From Lentzea nigeriaca (GTDB taxonomy: Bacteria > Actinomycetota > Actinomycetes > Mycobacteriales > Pseudonocardiaceae), in NCBI RefSeq assembly GCF_016907955.1, contig NZ_JAFBCX010000004.1:496001-560000 (forward strand): a stretch of DNA of 64,000 nt, read 5' to 3'. The notes beneath the pieces were generated by a model. That model saw only the letters and a list, made by a program, of their open reading frames with translations. It was not told the DNA's origin and did no database searches. Position 1 is the first letter of the stretch. The number at the start of each line of letters is the position of its first letter. Both the position numbers and the translations under genes were made by a program. Positions 29,670 through 37,359 of this stretch are shown piece after piece.

Positions 29670-30233
29670 ATGCGAAAGCTCGTCTACTACGTGGCAGTGA
29701 CGCTGGACGGGTTCATCGCGGCCGAGGACGGAACCTTCGACGGGTTCCTCTTCGAAGGCGACCACATGGAAGGCATCAACGCCGAGTACCCGGACACGCT
29801 GCCCACCCAGTTCCGCGGACCGCTCGGCCTGGCCGACGCACCGAACCGGAACTTCGACACCGTCCTGATGGGCCGCAGCACCTACCAGGTGCCCGGCGGC
29901 CTCGCGTCGCCCTACGCCCACCTGCGGCAGTTCGTGGTGTCGTCCTCACTGACCGACACCCCGGACGACGTCGAGGTGATCAGCGAGGACGTCCTCGGCC
30001 GCGTGCGGTCGCTCAAGGACGAGGACGGCCTCGACATCTGGCTGTGCGGCGGCGGCAAGCTGGCAGCCGAGTTGCTGCCGTTGATCGACAAGTTGCTCCT
30101 CAAGATCCACCCGGTCGTGTTCGGCCGCGGAATCCCGCTGTTCGACGGGAAGGCCGACATCACGAAGTTCCAGCGCACCGATGCGCGCCTGTTCGAGAGC
30201 GGCGTTTCGTTCATGACTTACGAGCGTTCCTAA
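29670..30233 (+). CDS. Dihydrofolate-reductase-like (RibD C-terminal domain) reductase
   Basis: 187 residues from ATG 29670; GAGGGG is nine bases before it, while the in-frame ATG 29661 directly abuts that site. Motifs VYYVAVTLDGFIAAEDGTFD, TVLMGRSTYQV, DIWLCGGGKLAAELLPLIDK and LKIHPVVFGRGIPLFDG match the small RibD_C/DHFR-fold family common in actinobacteria. The substrate is unknown, and it is not the essential folate enzyme. It is probably controlled by the divergent TetR gene. Confidence 0.86.
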   Translation: MRKLVYYVAVTLDGFIAAEDGTFDGFLFEGDHMEGINAEYPDTLPTQFRGPLGLADAPNRNFDTVLMGRSTYQVPGGLASPYAHLRQFVVSSSLTDTPDDVEVISEDVLGRVRSLKDEDGLDIWLCGGGKLAAELLPLIDKLLLKIHPVVFGRGIPLFDGKADITKFQRTDARLFESGVSFMTYERS

Positions 30234-30298
30234 AAATGATTGACGGGCACCGCGCACACCCGTAACACTTGGACCACATCAAGCCGAAGGGGACCGTC

Positions 30299-30427
30299 AT
30301 GACGAGCCAGCAGATGCGAGTGGAGCGCTTTGGCAGCGCTGCTTTCGCTGACGCGCGACCGTCTGACGATCGCGCCTCACGACGCCCGGTCGCGTCGTTC
30401 ACCAGCGGCGATGGCTCCCCACCGTGA
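30299..30427 (+). CDS. Small hypothetical protein upstream of the tRNA array
   Basis: A 42-codon ORF from ATG 30299 with GAAGGGG six bases upstream (MTSQQMRVERFGSAAFADAR, ending in GDGSPP). It has no hydrophobic segment and no known motif. The good ribosome site supports translation, but no other evidence does. A hairpin with a T-containing tail follows. Confidence 0.4.
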   Translation: MTSQQMRVERFGSAAFADARPSDDRASRRPVASFTSGDGSPP

Positions 30428-30453
30428 CTTGAGTTCCAGGTCATGACCAAGGG

Positions 30454-30485
30454 AGCCGCCCATCGGGAAACCGATCAGGGCGGCT
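30454..30485 (+). terminator. Hairpin terminator before the tRNA array
   Basis: AGCCGCCC (30454-30461) pairs with GGGCGGCT (30478-30485), with an inner TCGG/CCGA stem and a GAAA loop, followed by TTCTC. It separates the protein gene transcript from the tRNA cluster. Confidence 0.65.
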
Positions 30486-30513
30486 TTCTCAATTTGGTGC
30501 ACATTTAATTTTC

Positions 30514-30585
30514 ACCCTTGTAGCTCAACGGATAGAGCGCGGCGCTACGAACGCCGAAGTCCGGGTTCGACTCCTGGCAGGGGTA
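30514..30585 (+). tRNA. tRNA-Arg (ACG)
   Basis: Complete cloverleaf: acceptor ACCCTTG/CAGGGGT, anticodon stem CGGCG/CGCCG with loop CTACGAA (anticodon ACG), T loop TTCGACT. No CCA encoded. First gene of a six-tRNA array. Confidence 0.93.
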
Positions 30586-30589
30586 CTGA

Positions 30590-30662
30590 GCTCACGTCGC
30601 CTAGCGGCCAAGGCACCGCATTGTCGATGCGGCTATCACGGGTTCGAGTCCCGTCGTGAGCG
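30590..30662 (+). tRNA. tRNA-Asp (GTC)
   Basis: Acceptor GCTCACG/CGTGAGC, anticodon stem CCGCA/TGCGG with loop TTGTCGA (anticodon GTC), T arm ACGGG-TTCGAGT-CCCGT. It begins four bases after tRNA-Arg. The body differs from the housekeeping actinobacterial tRNA-Asp as I remember it. Confidence 0.9.
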
Positions 30663-30667
30663 CTCCA

Positions 30668-30739
30668 CGGATGCGAGGGAGACGGCAACCCGCCTCATTT
30701 GGGATGAGGACACACCGCGTTCGACTCGCGGGCATCCGA
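30668..30739 (+). tRNA. tRNA-Pro (TGG)
   Basis: Acceptor CGGATGC/GCATCCG with the C1-G72 pair typical of bacterial tRNA-Pro, anticodon stem CCTCA/TGAGG with loop TTTGGGA (anticodon TGG), T arm CCGCG-TTCGACT-CGCGG. The D arm is unusual (GGG/CCC stem, positions 8-9 read GA). Confidence 0.82.
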
Positions 30740-30764
30740 CTGGCGCCCCTTCGGGGGCGCACCA

Positions 30765-30836
30765 GGCTCTTTAGCTCAAGCGGCAGAGCACCGGGGTGAA
30801 GATCCGGTGGACGGGGTTCGACTCCCTGGGGAGCCA
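30765..30836 (+). tRNA. tRNA-Phe (GAA)
   Basis: Acceptor GGCTCTT/GGGAGCC with two G-T pairs, D stem GCTC/GAGC, anticodon stem CCGGG/TCCGG with loop GTGAAGA (anticodon GAA), four-base variable region. It differs from the usual actinobacterial tRNA-Phe as I remember it, suggesting an extra copy. Confidence 0.85.
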
Positions 30837-30846
30837 CGCAGGACGA

Positions 30847-30934
30847 GGAGGGCTGGCCGAGTGGTAAGGCACCGGATTGCTACTCCGTGGTCCGGGCATC
30901 ATGCCCGGCGCGCGTTCGACCCGCGCGCCCTCCG
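30847..30934 (+). tRNA. tRNA-Ser (GCT)
   Basis: 88 bases with a long variable arm (GGTCCGGGCATCATGCCCGG); acceptor GGAGGGC/GCCCTCC, anticodon loop TTGCTAC (anticodon GCT), T arm GCGCG-TTCGACC-CGCGC. A class II tRNA. Confidence 0.92.
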
Positions 30935-30945
30935 CGTCCTGGCAA

Positions 30946-31034
30946 GGAGGATTGGCCGAGCCCGGTAAGGCATCCGTCTCGAAAACGGTGGTCGGCGCGC
31001 GAGCGCCGCGCAGGTTCAAATCCTGCATCCTCCG
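30946..31034 (+). tRNA. tRNA-Ser (CGA)
   Basis: 89 bases; acceptor GGAGGAT/ATCCTCC, anticodon loop CTCGAAA (anticodon CGA), long variable arm (GGTCGGCGCGCGAGCGCCG), T arm GCAGG-TTCAAAT-CCTGC. Last gene of the array. Confidence 0.93.
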
Positions 31035-31047
31035 CCGAATCAGGACC

Positions 31048-31079
31048 ACGGCCGGTGCCGATCCGACGACACCGGCCGT
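31048..31079. terminator. Terminator between tRNA array and DUF4407 gene
   Basis: 10-bp arms ACGGCCGGTG (31048-31057) and CACCGGCCGT (31070-31079) with a 12-base loop, followed by TT, between the convergent tRNA array and minus-strand operon. Confidence 0.75.
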
Positions 31080-31086
31080 TCCTGGC

Positions 31087-32427
31087 TCAGCTCGAGTCGC
31101 CGCGCAGACGGGCGGCCAAGCGTTCGATCTCCTCGTCCAGCTCGCGTTCACGCTGGGCTCGAGCTTGGCGATCGGCAACGTCGAGCCGCTCCATCCGCCC
31201 GTGCCGCTCTCGTTCGATCCGCTCCAGCTTCACGTCCATGATCGCGGAGTCGCGGCGCTCGAACAGATTGACATGGCTGCCGTGCAACCGCTTGTCCGCC
31301 TCGATCTGCCGCGCGATCAAGCGGTCGTAGGTCGTCGAGCCGTTCATCCACTTGGCCAGCACCGGCAGGCAGTCGAAGAGCACCAGCAGCAACCGCAGAG
31401 CCCAGTGCCCGAGGGTGACGGGCAGGCTCTCCTCGGAGAGCTTGCCCAGGGCCTCGAACTCCTCGAGGATGCCGGTCTTGACGCGGTTCGCCTTCCGCGC
31501 CTCGACCTTTTCGTCGATCGCCGCCTTGACGTCCGAGCCGTAGGACGCCTCGGCGGACTGCAGCTTGGCCTTGAGCGCGATGATCTGGATGTCGAGACCC
31601 CCGAGATCGATCTGCCGCTGGTCGAGCCGTGTGTCCTTGCGGTACTGGTCGGCACTGTTACGGTTGCGAGTGCACTCCGGCCCCTCCCCGACGTCGCCCG
31701 TCGTCAGCGGTCCGGGGATGCCTTTGCACTCGGCCTGCGCAATGGTTTCAAGCTCGTTCCACTTCCGCAGGTACTCGTTGACCTCGGTCTTGAGTTCATC
31801 GCGCTTGACGACGAGACCGTCGTACTCGCCACGAAGAGCGCTGAGGGAGCTCGACAGGTTCAGGTGGAAGTCGGCGCATTCGGCGGTGTCCACCACCTTG
31901 CCGTCCGACGGGTTGCACGCCTTCCAGGTGCCCGCATAGCGCGCGATTTCGTCGGCTCGGCTGTCCTCGACCTGCTTCTCGATCGCCGGGTGGAAGACCC
32001 AGACCACGAGAGGCTCGGCGATGGTCAGCCCGAGCAGCACCGAGATCACCAGCCGGGGCAGGAAGACGATGAACCGCGCGCCACTTGCACCGTGCATGCT
32101 GGCGATCAGCCAGCTGTCCAGGTTGATGATCATGATAGCCCAGAACATCGCCACCGGTGCCAGGGCCGGCACTCGCCACCACGCGTCACCGCCCAGCAGC
32201 TGACTCAGCACGACCATGATGGACAACCCGCTGAGCACACCGGTGGTCAGCACGATCACGGCCATCTTCGTGTAGCGCGGGCGTTCCTCCGGAGCCCAGT
32301 CGAGCACGTCCTCCTTGATCCCGATGACGGAGCGGAGCTTGCGGCCGAAGCCGAGATCCGGGAATGCCGGCCGGTACGGGCTGACCGGGATCTCGGTGAG
32401 GTCCGCGGGCAGGGTTTCAGTCGGCAT
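31087..32427 (-). CDS. DUF4407 membrane protein, last gene of the signalling-type operon
   Basis: 446 residues. After a cytosolic N-terminus come two hydrophobic pairs (MAVIVLTTGVLSGLSIMVVL, VAMFWAIMIINLDSWLI, FIVFLPRLVISVLLGLTIA), then a large extracytoplasmic helical domain with four Cys (about residues 160-320), a further membrane segment (LPVTLGHWALRLLLVLFDCL) and a charged coiled-coil tail. This is the DUF4407 layout; no biochemical role is known to me. Its start overlaps the SPFH-type gene by 11 bases, so it is co-translated with the cyclase-like, P-loop and SPFH genes upstream. Confidence 0.82.
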   Translation of the reverse strand: MPTETLPADLTEIPVSPYRPAFPDLGFGRKLRSVIGIKEDVLDWAPEERPRYTKMAVIVLTTGVLSGLSIMVVLSQLLGGDAWWRVPALAPVAMFWAIMIINLDSWLIASMHGASGARFIVFLPRLVISVLLGLTIAEPLVVWVFHPAIEKQVEDSRADEIARYAGTWKACNPSDGKVVDTAECADFHLNLSSSLSALRGEYDGLVVKRDELKTEVNEYLRKWNELETIAQAECKGIPGPLTTGDVGEGPECTRNRNSADQYRKDTRLDQRQIDLGGLDIQIIALKAKLQSAEASYGSDVKAAIDEKVEARKANRVKTGILEEFEALGKLSEESLPVTLGHWALRLLLVLFDCLPVLAKWMNGSTTYDRLIARQIEADKRLHGSHVNLFERRDSAIMDVKLERIERERHGRMERLDVADRQARAQRERELDEEIERLAARLRGDSS

Positions 32428-33787
32428 TCTCTTCCCTCAGCTCGTCGGCCACGCTCCGCTCCTCCTCGAGCTCCTTCGGCCGGTCCTCCGCGAGCTCCTT
32501 CGGCACGGGTGCCGGCGGGGTCGTGTCGAGCACCTCCGCGATGATCTTCTCGACCGGAAGGTTGTGGGTGTCCAGGAATCCACGCGCGGCAAGGGTTTGC
32601 ACGAGCTGGACGTTCGCGTCGAACCGGCGCCGCTCGTCCTCACGGTCGGCGGCGTCGCGGCGTGCCCGCTCGGCACGTGTCGCGTCCCGGTCGTGGCGCT
32701 CCATCTCCAGCTCAATCCTCTTGTAGTCGCGATCCTGCTGCTGTTTCACCAGCTCGTAATCGCGGTCGCGAGCTTGCCGGGCGTCGGCCAACTCGCTCTC
32801 CCTGGCGGCTTCGGTTCGCAGCTCGGCGACGAGTTCGCGTTGATCGATCTGCCCGCTCGCCACCGCGTACAGCAACGCGTTGCGCGTGTCTCCGTTGATG
32901 AGTTCCACGTCGCGCTCGAACTGGTCCCGCGCGTACTGCCTGCGTTCGGCCGCCAGACTCAGTTCGTGCTGAGTGGTTGCCGCCTGGATCAGGTGCTCGT
33001 GCCTGCGGTCGACCACCTCCATGTCGTGCTGATGGCGTTGGTCGCCCACCTGCACGGTTCGGTCGTGGCCGCGCTGGTCCAGCTCGACGTCGTTGCGGTG
33101 CCGCCTGCGCACCTCTTCCAGCGTCTGATCGTCACGTTCGGACTCATAGGCGAGCCGATGGGTCTGGGCCTGCTGCTTGAGCGCGAGCTCGTGCTCGCGT
33201 TCCTTGTCCCACAGGGTCTTCTTGAACTCGACCAGCTCCTGCGGCGTCAACACCTCGACGCCGGCGAGCCTGATCGTCATGCCGGGCACGGTGATCGGCC
33301 GGACTTCGAAGTACGCGCGGACCTGTGCGGAGACGTCCCGGATGACCTCGTTGATGTCCGAGAGCTTCCGCGCCAGGCCGAGCTCGAACAGACGCTGGTG
33401 GCTGGTCAGGTAACTGTGCAGCACGGTTGCGGCGTTGAGCCCGTCACGCACCACGACCACGGGGTCGTTCACCGTGCAGGTGAACGTGACATGCACGGTG
33501 AAGGCGCTTGCCTCGCCGCTCTGGATCGTCACGGCGACCAACACCGGCGCGTCGCGACTCATGTCCACGAGGCTGACATGCGATGCCTGGACCACCTGTT
33601 CGTCGCGCGGGCCGAGCCTGCCGAAGTCCGGCAGGTACTCACCCTCGACGCGGTACACGAGCATCTCGTGCGCCGCGGGCTTCGGCAGGTCGTCCGGCTC
33701 GCGGGACTTCCTTCCCAGTCCGAGCAGGCCCCGCTTCTGCAAGGCGGACAGTGGCCTCTGCATCACAATGGGATAAGGACGAGTCAT
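32417..33787 (-). CDS. SPFH/band-7-like domain protein with long coiled coil
   Basis: 456 residues from ATG. Residues about 40-200 look like a prohibitin/flotillin (SPFH) domain: FTVHVTFTCTVNDPVVVVRD, LSDINEVIRDVSAQVRAYFE, GMTIRLAGVEVLTPQELVEF. Residues about 205-390 are a highly charged coiled coil rich in Arg, Glu, Asp and Gln (KKTLWDKEREHELALKQQ onward). There is no clear membrane helix. SPFH proteins form ring or cage assemblies at membranes, so it may scaffold the DUF4407 partner. Four-base overlap with the P-loop gene upstream, 11-base overlap downstream. Confidence 0.75.
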   Translation of the reverse strand: MTRPYPIVMQRPLSALQKRGLLGLGRKSREPDDLPKPAAHEMLVYRVEGEYLPDFGRLGPRDEQVVQASHVSLVDMSRDAPVLVAVTIQSGEASAFTVHVTFTCTVNDPVVVVRDGLNAATVLHSYLTSHQRLFELGLARKLSDINEVIRDVSAQVRAYFEVRPITVPGMTIRLAGVEVLTPQELVEFKKTLWDKEREHELALKQQAQTHRLAYESERDDQTLEEVRRRHRNDVELDQRGHDRTVQVGDQRHQHDMEVVDRRHEHLIQAATTQHELSLAAERRQYARDQFERDVELINGDTRNALLYAVASGQIDQRELVAELRTEAARESELADARQARDRDYELVKQQQDRDYKRIELEMERHDRDATRAERARRDAADREDERRRFDANVQLVQTLAARGFLDTHNLPVEKIIAEVLDTTPPAPVPKELAEDRPKELEEERSVADELREENAD

Positions 33788-35796
33788 GGTGTCGGTCCCT
33801 CGGTGTTCCTTCTGTTCTGCAACGATTCGAGCAACACGTCGATCAGTGCGTCCTGGTCACTGCGCTTGTTCCGCTGACGCACGACGCCAAGGGACTCGCG
33901 CAGCGGCACCAGCTCTGCTGCCGGGACGGCATCGGCCAACGCCTGACCCAGCTCTCTCGCCTCTTCGGGCCTGAGCAGGTCGACGGATCTCAGCAATGCG
34001 CGCACCGCGTCACGACGATGAGGCCGGCTGAGCAACACGGCGGCCCAGACGCGCGCGACCAGGTCGAGCCGATCCGGCCGGTTGCGGATGAAGTGGTGGA
34101 TCGCCAACTGGTACTGCGGTCCCCCGCGGACGGTGAGCACCGCGAGGATCGCCCGGGTCACCAGCTCGCGCTTGCGCAGCTGAGGTGGTCTTACCTCGAA
34201 GTCGTCGAGCACGCGGACGAGCAGCCCCAGAACTATCGCGCCATGGTGAGGTTCGTGGACGAGGGTCGCGAACATCTTCGCGAATGCCTGCACGTATGCC
34301 TCGGTCTCGGCATCGGGGCTCTGCTCCAGCAGTTTCCAGATCCTGCGCACTGCTTCGGTCGGAAACCTCGCCGCCAGCTCGCCGCTGAGCGCCACCGCAG
34401 CCGTACGACGCTGCACTCTCGAGCCGAACATCGCCCAGCCTCGTACGACGCGCAACGCGACCAGCGCAGTGTCCTCGTTGAAGCACATGAGCCACAGCAC
34501 CAGCGCCGCGGTGTCACGTCCTTCGTCACCCAACTCGCCGCGCGACCACGGTTCGAGGTAAGACTGCTCGACCTCCACCGCGTCCGTCTCGGCCAACAGC
34601 GCCAAACCGCGTGCGACCTCGAAGTCGGCCCCTTCCTCAACGATGTCGTTGATCCAGACGTTGACCGCGTCCCAGAACGGGGTCGGCATCCTCTCGTTGA
34701 GCTCGGCGAGCACGCGAACGCGGCAGCCGGGGTCCTTGAACGTGAGCACGCGGATCGAGGTGTGGTCACGGATCAGCTTCTTGGTCGTCATCAAGCTGCT
34801 CTGCCTGAGCCGGCGCGCACGGGACTGGTCGAGCACGGGTTCGGTGCCGCCCTCGACAGGTTCCTGTTCCGGCAACGGGAGCAGCGCGTCGAGCCGCTTC
34901 TCGAGCATCGCCAGGCGTGCCTCGAACTCGCGCTCGCTGACCCCGGTGACGAACGCCAGCGTGGCGATCTCCACGATCTCCTTTCGCGCGGGAAGCTGCT
35001 CGAACCACTCCCACGTGGTCTGAGCGGACGCGATATCCAGGTGCCGCAACGCTTCTTGCACTGACTCGCCCGCTTTGACCCGTGCTGCCACTTCGGCCAG
35101 ATCGCTCATCGCACGGTCCTCGGGAAGAACCTTCACGAGCTCCCGCACCACACCCGCGTCGCCACCGAGGTGCGCACGCAACACGGTCTCGACGCTGAGA
35201 CGCTCCCAGAAGACGTGCTTCACCGAGCCCGAAACCTCAGACACGGAAGCGGTGCGGGTGACCACGAGAAACGCACCTGCCTCCCGCACCGCTTCCCGGA
35301 CTGCCACCCACGCGAAATCCGTGTCCGCTTTCTTCGCGGTGTCGGCCTGGTCGGTCATGACATAGCCGTGGCCGGTTTCATACGTCCGCATGGCGAGCTC
35401 GTTGAGCGGCAGGAACGGCGTCAGTGCGACCAGAGGACCGTCGGTGAGGGCGCGGAGCATCGACAGCGCACCAGCCCGCTTGCCGGAGCCTCGCACGCCG
35501 CTGATGACCACGACGTGGTCGGCGAGCAACGACTTCTCCGCTGTCGCCTGGCACGGAGGTGCCACGTAGTGCTCGAGCGCCTGGCGCACATCCCTGGGAT
35601 CGATCTTGCCTTCGTCGCGGCCGACCCACCTGCCGTGGCCGTCGGAGTCCATCGAGCCGAACACACCGTTCGGCGCGTGGACGCGCTCGTGGAAGACGTT
35701 CAGCACGTCGACCTTCACAGCGGCCGCAGGCCGTTCGTTCTCATCGGCCTGCCCATCGTCGCCCGGCTTGTCCTCGTTCTCAGCCGCGGCGGTCAC
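33784..35796 (-). CDS. P-loop (STAND/NLR-like) protein with N-terminal adaptor motif and helical C-terminus
   Basis: 670 residues from GTG, with GGAG upstream. Residues 31-47 (VLNVFHERVHAPNGVFG) repeat the motif at the end of the cyclase-like protein encoded just before. A P-loop follows at 100-106 (GVRGSGK), but the next residue is Arg107 instead of Ser/Thr. TRTASVSEVSGSVKHVFWER and EVAARVKAGESVQEALRHLD resemble STAND ATPase parts; no clear Walker B Asp is seen. From about 300 on the protein is alpha-helical, HEAT-like (ARFPTEAVRRIWKLLEQSP, HHFIRNRPDRLDLVARVW). I read it as the signal-integrating NTPase of the operon; ATP hydrolysis is doubtful. Overlaps the preceding gene by 17 bases. Confidence 0.7.
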   Translation of the reverse strand: MTAAAENEDKPGDDGQADENERPAAAVKVDVLNVFHERVHAPNGVFGSMDSDGHGRWVGRDEGKIDPRDVRQALEHYVAPPCQATAEKSLLADHVVVISGVRGSGKRAGALSMLRALTDGPLVALTPFLPLNELAMRTYETGHGYVMTDQADTAKKADTDFAWVAVREAVREAGAFLVVTRTASVSEVSGSVKHVFWERLSVETVLRAHLGGDAGVVRELVKVLPEDRAMSDLAEVAARVKAGESVQEALRHLDIASAQTTWEWFEQLPARKEIVEIATLAFVTGVSEREFEARLAMLEKRLDALLPLPEQEPVEGGTEPVLDQSRARRLRQSSLMTTKKLIRDHTSIRVLTFKDPGCRVRVLAELNERMPTPFWDAVNVWINDIVEEGADFEVARGLALLAETDAVEVEQSYLEPWSRGELGDEGRDTAALVLWLMCFNEDTALVALRVVRGWAMFGSRVQRRTAAVALSGELAARFPTEAVRRIWKLLEQSPDAETEAYVQAFAKMFATLVHEPHHGAIVLGLLVRVLDDFEVRPPQLRKRELVTRAILAVLTVRGGPQYQLAIHHFIRNRPDRLDLVARVWAAVLLSRPHRRDAVRALLRSVDLLRPEEARELGQALADAVPAAELVPLRESLGVVRQRNKRSDQDALIDVLLESLQNRRNTEGPTP

Positions 35797-36508
35797 GCAC
35801 CACTCCGAACACTCCGTGAGGTGCGTACACCCGCTCCTCGAACTTGTTGAGCACCTCTGTGTGGATCACTGGACCATCCGAAGTGGACTCTCGCACCGGC
35901 GCGGCGGAGACGGGCTTCGCGGCGGCGAGACCCGGCAAACGCACCCATCCGCGTTCCGAGTAGGTCTTGACCTTCACCTCGACCTCCTGAAACTCGTCGG
36001 CGTCGAGGCCGCGTTCGCCGTGCAGGACCACTTCTCGGTAGTAGCGGTCGGAGATGATCAAGCCGAGCTGCGCCTCCGGCGAGCCCGACATGGCTTCTCG
36101 CAACGCGGGTGCGTCCCTCAGTCGCGCCGCTCCGACCACGGCGTCTCCCTGGACGTGCGGCGGGTCCAGGACGACCTCGCCGAAGTCGACCGCCATCCGC
36201 AGCCGCAGCTGGTACTGCTCGGAAGCCGCGCGGTTCACGTCCGTCAGCGCTATGGCGACCTCGCGCAGGATGAAGTCCGCGAGGATCCAGGACCGGGACA
36301 CGTCGGCGCTGACCACGATCGTCGCGCTGTCTCCGTCCACTCGCCTGAAGGCGGAGGCAATCGGGTGACCCGCTGCCTTCGCCGCGGAGAAGGCTGTGGT
36401 GAGCACGATGTCGTGGGCGGAGTCGAGATGAGACTGACGGCGTCTCTGACCGGACGAGCCGACCACGTCCGAGCTGATCACCGTCTGGGAAAGGGCAAGC
36501 GAGGTCAC
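35780..36508 (-). CDS. Class III nucleotidyl cyclase-like protein with C-terminal adaptor motif
   Basis: 242 residues if GTG (complement of 36506-36508) is the start, five bases after GAGGAG; longer starts to 36622 run into the upstream gene. Residues 8-190 follow the class III adenylate/guanylate cyclase fold: VISSDVVGSSGQ (first metal Asp14), FRRVDGDSATIVV (second Asp60), LRMAVDFGEVVL and GDAVVGAARLRDAPALREAM, ending GWVRLPG. The transition-state Asn expected before AARL is Val, so catalysis may be lost or altered. After a flexible linker, residues 219-235 (VLNKFEERVYAPHGVFG) match the motif of the next protein. Expected role: effector or second-messenger generator (inference). Confidence 0.68.
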   Translation of the reverse strand: MTSLALSQTVISSDVVGSSGQRRRQSHLDSAHDIVLTTAFSAAKAAGHPIASAFRRVDGDSATIVVSADVSRSWILADFILREVAIALTDVNRAASEQYQLRLRMAVDFGEVVLDPPHVQGDAVVGAARLRDAPALREAMSGSPEAQLGLIISDRYYREVVLHGERGLDADEFQEVEVKVKTYSERGWVRLPGLAAAKPVSAAPVRESTSDGPVIHTEVLNKFEERVYAPHGVFGVVRDRRG

Positions 36509-36540
36509 GGGACTCCTCAGGTGCTGCGGTGGTGTGGTGG

Positions 36541-37251
36541 TCACCCTGAGATGCACTCCGGCGAGCCACCACATCCTGTGATGGTTTTCGAGTAGATCGC
36601 GCGGTTCAGGCAAGCTGCGCAAGGAACTTGCACGCGGCCGTACTGGGTTGTAACAAGGTTCCGGTCGCGCAGGCGCCGCAGCGATCGGTGCGTGGCCACG
36701 AGCGACGCCGTGGCGAGCTGGGCGAGTTCACACTGGCGCAGCGGAACCTCGGCACGCGTCCGCGAGGAGCCCTCGACGAAGAACGCGATCATGTCCGCCA
36801 AGGCCTGCAGCACACGGATGTCGACGCACTCCGACGTCATGGCCGCCGCGTGGTTCTCCGCGGCGCGAAGCCGGAGCGTGACCTGTCTGGTGACCTCACG
36901 TGCGACCGCGGGGTGGTCGTCGAGGTACTCGAGGAATCGGCTGCGCGCGATCTTCACCCCGGACACCAGCCCTTGGGCGAGCACGGAAGCCGACCGCACT
37001 CCTTCGTCCACACAGGCGATCTCGCCCAGCAACTCGCCGGGACCACGCACGGCGAGCAGCCGGGTGCCGCCGGCGTGGTCGCTGCTGATGACCTTGACGA
37101 CGCCCGAACGAACGACGATGACGAAGTCACCCTCGTCTCCCTGCCGCATGAGGTGGTCGCCCGGCCCGTACTCGACCGGTCGCCCCCTGTCCAGCAGCCC
37201 GGTCAGCTCCCGCGTGGACAATCGGGTGGCGAAGTTCCCTCTGTCACGCAT
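36541..37251 (-). CDS. Crp/Fnr family regulator with cyclic-nucleotide-binding domain (second of tandem pair)
   Basis: 236 residues from ATG (complement of 37249-37251), with AAAGGGGAG six bases upstream. Residues about 15-125 are a cNMP-binding beta roll (YGPGDHLMRQGDEGDFVIVV, LAVRGPGELLGEIACVDEGV). Residues about 160-220 hold a Crp-type winged helix (LRQCELAQLATASLVATHRS, LRRLRDRNLVTTQYGRVQVP). The C-terminus adds a Cys cluster (CAACLNRAIYSKTITGCGGS with PEC), unusual for Crp. Only 32 bases separate it from the cyclase-like gene on the same strand, so it may head that operon. Confidence 0.83.
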   Translation of the reverse strand: MRDRGNFATRLSTRELTGLLDRGRPVEYGPGDHLMRQGDEGDFVIVVRSGVVKVISSDHAGGTRLLAVRGPGELLGEIACVDEGVRSASVLAQGLVSGVKIARSRFLEYLDDHPAVAREVTRQVTLRLRAAENHAAAMTSECVDIRVLQALADMIAFFVEGSSRTRAEVPLRQCELAQLATASLVATHRSLRRLRDRNLVTTQYGRVQVPCAACLNRAIYSKTITGCGGSPECISG

Positions 37252-37359
37252 GACTCCCCTTTCCACACGCGCCCGGCACACGAAATTCCAGGCGAATCAG
37301 AAACTCGTGATCTGCGCACGCCAAAGCCTGCCCATTGACAGGAGCTCACGCGATGTCGT

